Origin: JALYNX01 sp963749415 | GTDB taxonomy: Bacteria > Actinomycetota > Acidimicrobiia > Spongiisociales > ZC4RG35 | Direction of reading: 5' to 3' | Length of the DNA stretch: 64,000 nucleotides | Assembly (NCBI GenBank): GCA_963749415.1 | Contig: CAVVMG010000001.1 | Location: 2,108,001-2,172,000, forward strand | Shown here: positions 59,806-64,000 of the stretch, in pieces | Layout: each line of letters starts with the position of its first letter | How positions within the stretch are numbered: position 1 is the first letter of the stretch | The notes under the pieces: generated by a model | The model's input: the letters and a program-made list of their open reading frames with translations, nothing else | What the model was told of the DNA's origin: nothing | Databases searched by the model: none | Made by a program: the position numbers and the translations under genes

Positions 59806-61513
59806 ATGAAATCGATCCGATTTGGCTTGTTCGCGTTGGCCGTCAGCGCGTGCGCCGCCATCGTGGGCGAAACCCCGATCGAGACCGCCCCGGTCCCGAC
59901 CACCGCAGTCCCCACCACCGCGGTCCCCACCACCGACCACCACCACGACGATTGCCGGGAATCGGACCTGCGTCCACCAAACCGGGGGCACGGCTCCGGT
60001 GGCCACGGGGTCGGTGGCCAGCGACGCCCTCGCTCTCTCCGGCGAGATATTCGTGTGTGCCGACGACGTCGTAGTTGTCGCCGAGGACGACATCAACGAG
60101 GTGGCGACCGCAGCCCAACTGGCAGCAGCACTGGGTGGGCCGGTGCTCCATCCTCACCCCCAACTCGCTGCGGAGCTGGGGCGGTTGAAGCCGTACCAGG
60201 TCCATGTCATCGGTGACCTCGAGGTCCAGGCGCCACCCGAGGCCACCATGCTCCGACACACCATCTCCGACGCGGTAGACCAGGCCAAGCTGGCTCTTGG
60301 CTTGACCAGTGACTTCCGCCTTCCCTCGACACCCGATGCCTCGACCATCGTGGAGACCCTGGGGGCGATCACCGCTCAGGACCGGGTTGTCCTTCCCCAG
60401 ACCGCACCTCCGACCGGTACCTCGATGCCGACGGCTCCTGCGATCGACCCGGTACAGCTCGTCGCCGGTCTCGCCCGCCCTACCTCCTCGGACAGCATCT
60501 GGTTGATGGACGCCTCCAGCCCGGTGGGAATCCTCTCCGCGGCCGGGACCGGGCGCGCGGTCAACGCCGGTGTCATCGCATTCGACCCGGCCAATCTCCT
60601 CGCCTATCCCCAGGTCGGGTCTGCCCTCGCCGGACGACCCTCGGAGTCGATCCGCTTCGTGGGCACGGTGTCCGAGGTCGATTCCTGGCAGCTGGCAGTG
60701 CTCGCCAGTGGTCGTCAGGTCCCGGGCGGCGGTTTTCACATTTTCCCCGCCGGGCGCCCCCGCCGCTACGTCGCCTTCTACGGCCACCCGGAGACGATTG
60801 GCCTCGGGGCGCTCGGCGAACAGGGACCCGAAGAGACGCTGGCCCGCATGCAGCCCTACCTCGCCGAATACGCAGCCGACGGCTATCAGGTGATCCCCAC
60901 CTTCGAGCTGATCGCCAGCGTCGCCAGCGGCACTGCGACCGACGATGGTGACTACAGCTACGAGTGGCCGACATCCACGTTCGAGGCCTGGGTATCTGTC
61001 GCCCAGGCCAACGGGATGTACGTCATCCTCGACCTCCAGCCGGGTCGGGAGGACTTCCTGACCCAGGCCAAGCAGTATGAGGAGCTCTTGAAGCTCCCGT
61101 TCGTCGGTCTCGCCCTCGACCCCGAGTGGCGTATCGGGGCCGACCAGGTGCATCTGGTGCAGACCGGCCAGGTGACGGCTGCCGAGGTGAACACCGTCGT
61201 CGACTGGCTGGCCGACCTGGTCCGGGCCAACGGGCTTCCCCAGAAGATGCTGATCGTGCACCAGTTCCAGTCGCGGATGATCTTGGACCGGGAGACCCTC
61301 AAACAGCGGGCGGAGTTGCAGATGGTGATCCAGATGGACGGCCAGGGGCCGACCGCGACCAAGGACGACACCTATCGATTCCTAACCGAGGGAACCGAGG
61401 ACGCCCACTGGAAATGGGGCTGGAAGAACTTCTTCCGTATGGACACGGACACCCCGACGCCGGCATACACCATCGCCAAGGTGCCGACCCCGGTGTACGT
61501 CTCCTACCAATGA
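59806..61513 (+). CDS. Large secreted lipoprotein, frame break in the Pro/Thr linker
   Basis: ATG 59806 (ribosome site GGGAG) starts a lipoprotein signal MKSIRFGLFALAVSAC, followed by a Pro/Thr linker with 15-bp repeats at 59896-59940 (VPTTAVPTTAVPTT). The frame then fails, but the next frame continues TTTTTIAGNRTCVHQTGG and runs to 61513. Removing one base, for example G59935, gives 568 residues. The middle resembles cell-wall-binding repeat 2 (SDALALSGEIF ... VHVIGDLEVQAP). The C-terminal 250 residues (YVAFYGHPETIGLGALGEQG ... VILDLQPGREDFL ... FVGLALDPEWRIGAD) look like a TIM-barrel, perhaps a glycosidase-like fold. Function is unknown. Confidence 0.75.
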
Positions 61514-61586
61514 ACGGCCCTAAGGCTTGCCCGAAGGTTTTGGGCTTGACGCCGATGGGTCTCGAACTCTGGGCCAGAATGGGTCG

Positions 61587-62579
61587 ATGTCCGGAATGAC
61601 CAGGTTCGCCTACTTCTGTGGCCACGAGGAGTGGCACCCCGAAGAGTTGGTGGAGCACGCCCGCATCGCCGAGGACGCCGGCTTCGACATGGTGGTGATC
61701 TCCGAGCACTTCCACCCCTGGGTCGACGACTCGTCCGCATCCGGGTTCGCCTTCTCCACGATCGGCGCCATGGCCGCGGCCACCGAGCACATCGAATTCG
61801 CCACCGGAGTGACCACCCCCTTGTTCAGGTATCACCCGGGAGTGGTCGCCCAGGCGGCGGCGACCCTGGACCGCCTCTCCGGAGGCCGATTCACACTCGG
61901 TGTCGGAACCGGGGAGAACATCAACGAAGGCCCCCTCGGCTACGCCTTCCCCGGTTACGCCGAGCGCAACGCACGGATGACCGAGTCTCTCGAGATCATG
62001 CGCCGGCTCCTCGACGGGGAGAAGCTCACCTTCGACGGCGAGTTCTACCGCACCGATCGGGCCAAGCTCTACTCCCCGCCCGTTGGCCCGGTGCCGATCC
62101 TGCTCGCGGCGGGAGGGCCCAAGTCGGCCGACCTGGCGGGGCGCCTTGCCCAAGGTGTGATCACTTCGGTCAAGGACCCTGCAGAGACCATGGAGAACGT
62201 GGTGACCCCGGTGCGGGAAGCAGCCCGTGACTCGGGCCGCCCGGACCCGCTGATCCTGGCCACGCGGTGGGCGGTGATGGCCGCCGACGAAGACGAAGCG
62301 TGGCGCGCCCTGTATCCCTGGCGTGGTCTGCGGGCACCGGGACGGCTGGAGGCTGTCGATCCCGCCGACCTCAGAGAGCGGGCCGATGCCCTTCCCCGGG
62401 AAGAGGTGCTCGGGCGCTATCCCATGGTGACCCGCTCCAGTGAGATCGTCGACACCTATCGGCCGCTGGTCGAGGACCTGGGGGCCGATGTGGTCACCAT
62501 CCAGATGGCATCACTCGATCAGCCGGATCTGATCCGTCTCCTGGGCAGTGAGGTGCTCCCCGTTCTCCGCAACCTGTAG
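61587..62579 (+). CDS. F420-dependent LLM-class oxidoreductase, G6PDH-like
   Basis: A 330-residue luciferase-like monooxygenase-fold protein of the F420-dependent glucose-6-phosphate dehydrogenase-related subfamily. The N-terminal FAYFCGHEEWHPEELVEHAR and VISEHFHPWVDDSSASGFAF hold cofactor contacts, then RLSGGRFTLGVGTGENINEG and ILLAAGGPKSADLAGRLAQG. ATG at 61587 was chosen from family alignment. It suggests the organism makes coenzyme F420. Confidence 0.88.
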   Translation: MSGMTRFAYFCGHEEWHPEELVEHARIAEDAGFDMVVISEHFHPWVDDSSASGFAFSTIGAMAAATEHIEFATGVTTPLFRYHPGVVAQAAATLDRLSGGRFTLGVGTGENINEGPLGYAFPGYAERNARMTESLEIMRRLLDGEKLTFDGEFYRTDRAKLYSPPVGPVPILLAAGGPKSADLAGRLAQGVITSVKDPAETMENVVTPVREAARDSGRPDPLILATRWAVMAADEDEAWRALYPWRGLRAPGRLEAVDPADLRERADALPREEVLGRYPMVTRSSEIVDTYRPLVEDLGADVVTIQMASLDQPDLIRLLGSEVLPVLRNL

Positions 62580-62584
62580 TCGTG

Positions 62585-63250
62585 TCAGCCAACCCGGGTC
62601 ATCAGCTCGATCAGACGCAGGATCTCCTGGACGGCCTCGGGGTCGAGATTGGGGTCGGACGCGGCAACGAGAAGCGACGGAACCACCTCCCGTGATGCTT
62701 CCAGGATTCGCGCTCCGTCTGCACTAGGAGTTTCCAGCAGCTGCTCGTAAGGGGCGATCAGGCTCGCGGAGAGACCGGCACCGAACGAGGCGAACAAGTC
62801 CACCCGGTGCCCGTCCACCTCTTGCGTGATCACCCGTCCCTCTCCTCCGCTCCCCGAGTTCACCGTGACGATGTGGAACTCCACCTCGGATTCGGTCTGC
62901 GTCCCCGACTCGGAAACCGTGAGATCCCCGGTGAGGGTCTCGCCTGCTCCTTGGGCGAAGCCACTCCAGAAGTTGGCCGCCATCTCGGTGTCCCCGTTCT
63001 CCAGAGCTTCGGCGACCTCGCCAAAGCTCGCCCCCTCGGCGAGTGAGGCCAGCGCGGCCTGGCCTGGTATCGCCAGAGAGCTGGCCGCCGCAAAGTCGCC
63101 ATCCCGTAGGAAGGTGCCCAAGTCCTCGACAGCCTGAGTCGGTGAGCCTGCTCCCGCCCCCAGGGGGATGGTGGTATCCCCGGTGTCGCTGCCACCGCAC
63201 CCGGCGACGATGACAGACACGAGGAGGATCAAAGACCGCCGGCTAGGCAC
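62585..63250 (-). CDS. Putative secreted lipoprotein
   Basis: A 221-residue protein with a short lipoprotein signal (PSRRSLILLVSVIVAGCGG, cleavage before Cys). It has a Gly/Thr linker, then a helical and beta-rich domain (DLGTFLRDGDFAAASSLAIP ... LTVSESGTQTESEVEFHIVT). No family was recognised. GTG at 63250 overlaps the upstream gene end. It is convergent with the oxidoreductase gene with five bases between. Confidence 0.75.
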   Translation of the reverse strand: MPSRRSLILLVSVIVAGCGGSDTGDTTIPLGAGAGSPTQAVEDLGTFLRDGDFAAASSLAIPGQAALASLAEGASFGEVAEALENGDTEMAANFWSGFAQGAGETLTGDLTVSESGTQTESEVEFHIVTVNSGSGGEGRVITQEVDGHRVDLFASFGAGLSASLIAPYEQLLETPSADGARILEASREVVPSLLVAASDPNLDPEAVQEILRLIELMTRVG

Positions 63251-63782
63251 GATCGTCCACCAGGTCCGGGATGCGCCCCGTCCGCAACAGGCCACTCCTC
63301 CGCGCCGGATCCTTGAGGCCGGTTGCGAGCCAAAGCCAGGCCAGATAGGCAAGACCGACCCCCTCCAGGACCCATCGCCAGGGATCGGACATCGCACGTT
63401 CCCAGGCCAAGGGCCAGAACGGCGTGGCCCCCATCGGGATCTCCCACCCGAAGAAGGGCCAGAAGAGGACGACGGGGGTGGCCCACAACCCGTCGAGCAA
63501 CAGATGGAACAGCCAGCCGACACCGACTGCCATGAACGCCCGCCGCCGGCGCCCGCGCCGCGTGGTGAGCAGGACGACCGCCATGTAGCTCGCGGCCAGG
63601 GTCAGAGAGTGAAAGTAGATCTCTCCGGTGGAGAAGATGGCGGGGAGGAGCAGGGTGCCCACCGGGAGGTCGATGATGTCAGGGAGCAGCGCCCCGAACA
63701 GCAGAAAGCGAACATCGACCTTGGGATCGCGAAAGATCCAGCGGAACATCCACAAGGTGGCGCCCGCGTGCCAGAAGAGCAT
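63243..63782 (-). CDS. YdjM/DUF457-like membrane metal-binding protein
   Basis: A 179-residue membrane protein with about four helices. The family pattern is seen as LLFGALLPDIIDLPVG, an HS pair (IYFHSLTL) and a late WLFHLLLDGL. Such proteins are annotated as metal-dependent hydrolases, but activity is unproven. It overlaps the lipoprotein gene by eight bases and lies three bases after the zinc-ribbon gene. Confidence 0.78.
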   Translation of the reverse strand: MLFWHAGATLWMFRWIFRDPKVDVRFLLFGALLPDIIDLPVGTLLLPAIFSTGEIYFHSLTLAASYMAVVLLTTRRGRRRRAFMAVGVGWLFHLLLDGLWATPVVLFWPFFGWEIPMGATPFWPLAWERAMSDPWRWVLEGVGLAYLAWLWLATGLKDPARRSGLLRTGRIPDLVDDRA

Positions 63783-63785
63783 GGG

Positions 63786-64000
63786 TCAAGGGACCAGGAT
63801 CCGGCGGCAATGGACGCAACGCGGGAGCTCGGCGTCGAGAGCCTCAGCCTGCTCCTGCGCCGACAGCGCCATGTGACATCCACCACAGACCCCGTGCTCG
63901 AACCGGCCGATGGCCACCCCTTCTTTCGATTGACGGAGCGTCTCGTAGAGCTCGGTGAGCTCGGCGGGGACCGGGGCGATCGCCTCCTTCTTCCGCTCTT
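63786..64000 (-). CDS. C4-type zinc ribbon protein, C-terminal part
   Basis: The gene enters from the right edge, so only the last 71 residues or so are seen. They hold a charged coiled-coil end (ERKKEAIAPVPAELTELYET), then FEHGVCGGCHMALS and LPRCVHCRRILVP. The two CxxC pairs form the zinc ribbon of the DUF164/C4 family, which occurs widely in Actinobacteria. The N terminus lies outside the window. Confidence 0.85.
   Translation of the reverse strand, partial: ERKKEAIAPVPAELTELYETLRQSKEGVAIGRFEHGVCGGCHMALSAQEQAEALDAELPRCVHCRRILVP

Noticed and set aside
61546..61580. TTGACG upstream of the F420-type oxidoreductase as a -35
   Set aside because: The only -10-like hexamer (CAGAAT at 61575) is 23 bases away, too far for a normal promoter. 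A leaderless start is more likely.
1..64000. tRNA, rRNA, IS element, prophage or CRISPR content
   Set aside because: No TPsiC-type arms with matching cloverleafs, transposase or integrase motifs, terminal inverted repeats or spaced repeat arrays were seen.

Overview
The window is a high-GC, gene-dense stretch of an actinobacterial chromosome. Wag31-type DivIVA, SepF, an HNH nuclease, a DUF3040 protein, an F420-type luciferase-like oxidoreductase, OtsA/OtsB and frequent GTG/TTG starts all point to Actinomycetota. The gene content suggests a deep-branching group such as Acidimicrobiia; that placement is inference. No tRNA, IS element, prophage or CRISPR array was seen.

Region 1 (about 90-17060, minus strand) is a division and cell-wall (dcw) cluster: mraZ, rsmH, ftsL, ftsI, murE, mraY, murD, ftsW, murG, murC, murB, ftsQ, ftsZ, pgeF, yggS, sepF, yggT, divIVA. 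Almost every junction is a 4-nt ATGA/GTGA overlap, so translation is probably coupled. murF is missing from between murE and mraY. mraZ has an ordered array of five MraZ-type boxes laid over its promoter. A long inverted repeat buries the rsmH start codon. murG carries a one-base frame break.

Region 2 (17184-27042) has an HNH endonuclease, an unknown gene pair, a moxR-DUF58-transglutaminase operon, a MerR regulator, a DUF3040 protein, DNA polymerase IV, a histidine phosphatase and two membrane proteins. Region 3 (27075-32452) is a type II fatty-acid operon (fabD, fabH, fabG, acpP, fabF) with threonine aldolase upstream; fabD also has a one-base frame break. Region 4 (32492-34713) is a coupled four-gene operon: SRPBCC protein, ArsA/Get3-like ATPase with a C-terminal HSP20-like domain, a 60-aa protein and a YkvA/DUF1232 protein. 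Region 5 (34745-41465) holds a metallophosphoesterase, small proteins, an osmoprotectant ABC transporter, a hydrolase and a USP/CBS-like protein.

Region 6 (41581-50796, plus strand) has a nitroreductase, an SpoU-type RNA methyltransferase, a DEDDh exonuclease/GIY-YIG protein behind a perfect LexA box, and a complete cytochrome c maturation System I operon (ccmA-B-C-D-E-F-H/I-G). Region 7 (50797-64000) has hydrolases, an aquaporin, an SDR, RNase P RNA (rnpB, minus), otsA-otsB, an SRAP protein, an APC permease, a large secreted lipoprotein with a frame break in its Pro/Thr linker, an F420-type oxidoreductase, a lipoprotein, a YdjM-like protein and the end of a zinc-ribbon gene.

Three genes (murG, fabD and the lipoprotein) each need one base removed to restore the frame. 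Two of these are normally essential, so sequence error is the leading explanation, but the shared sign of the shift deserves checking. The most promising biology is the rsmH start-sequestering structure, the SOS-controlled nuclease, the ArsA-HSP20/SRPBCC/YkvA operon and the new lipoprotein architecture.
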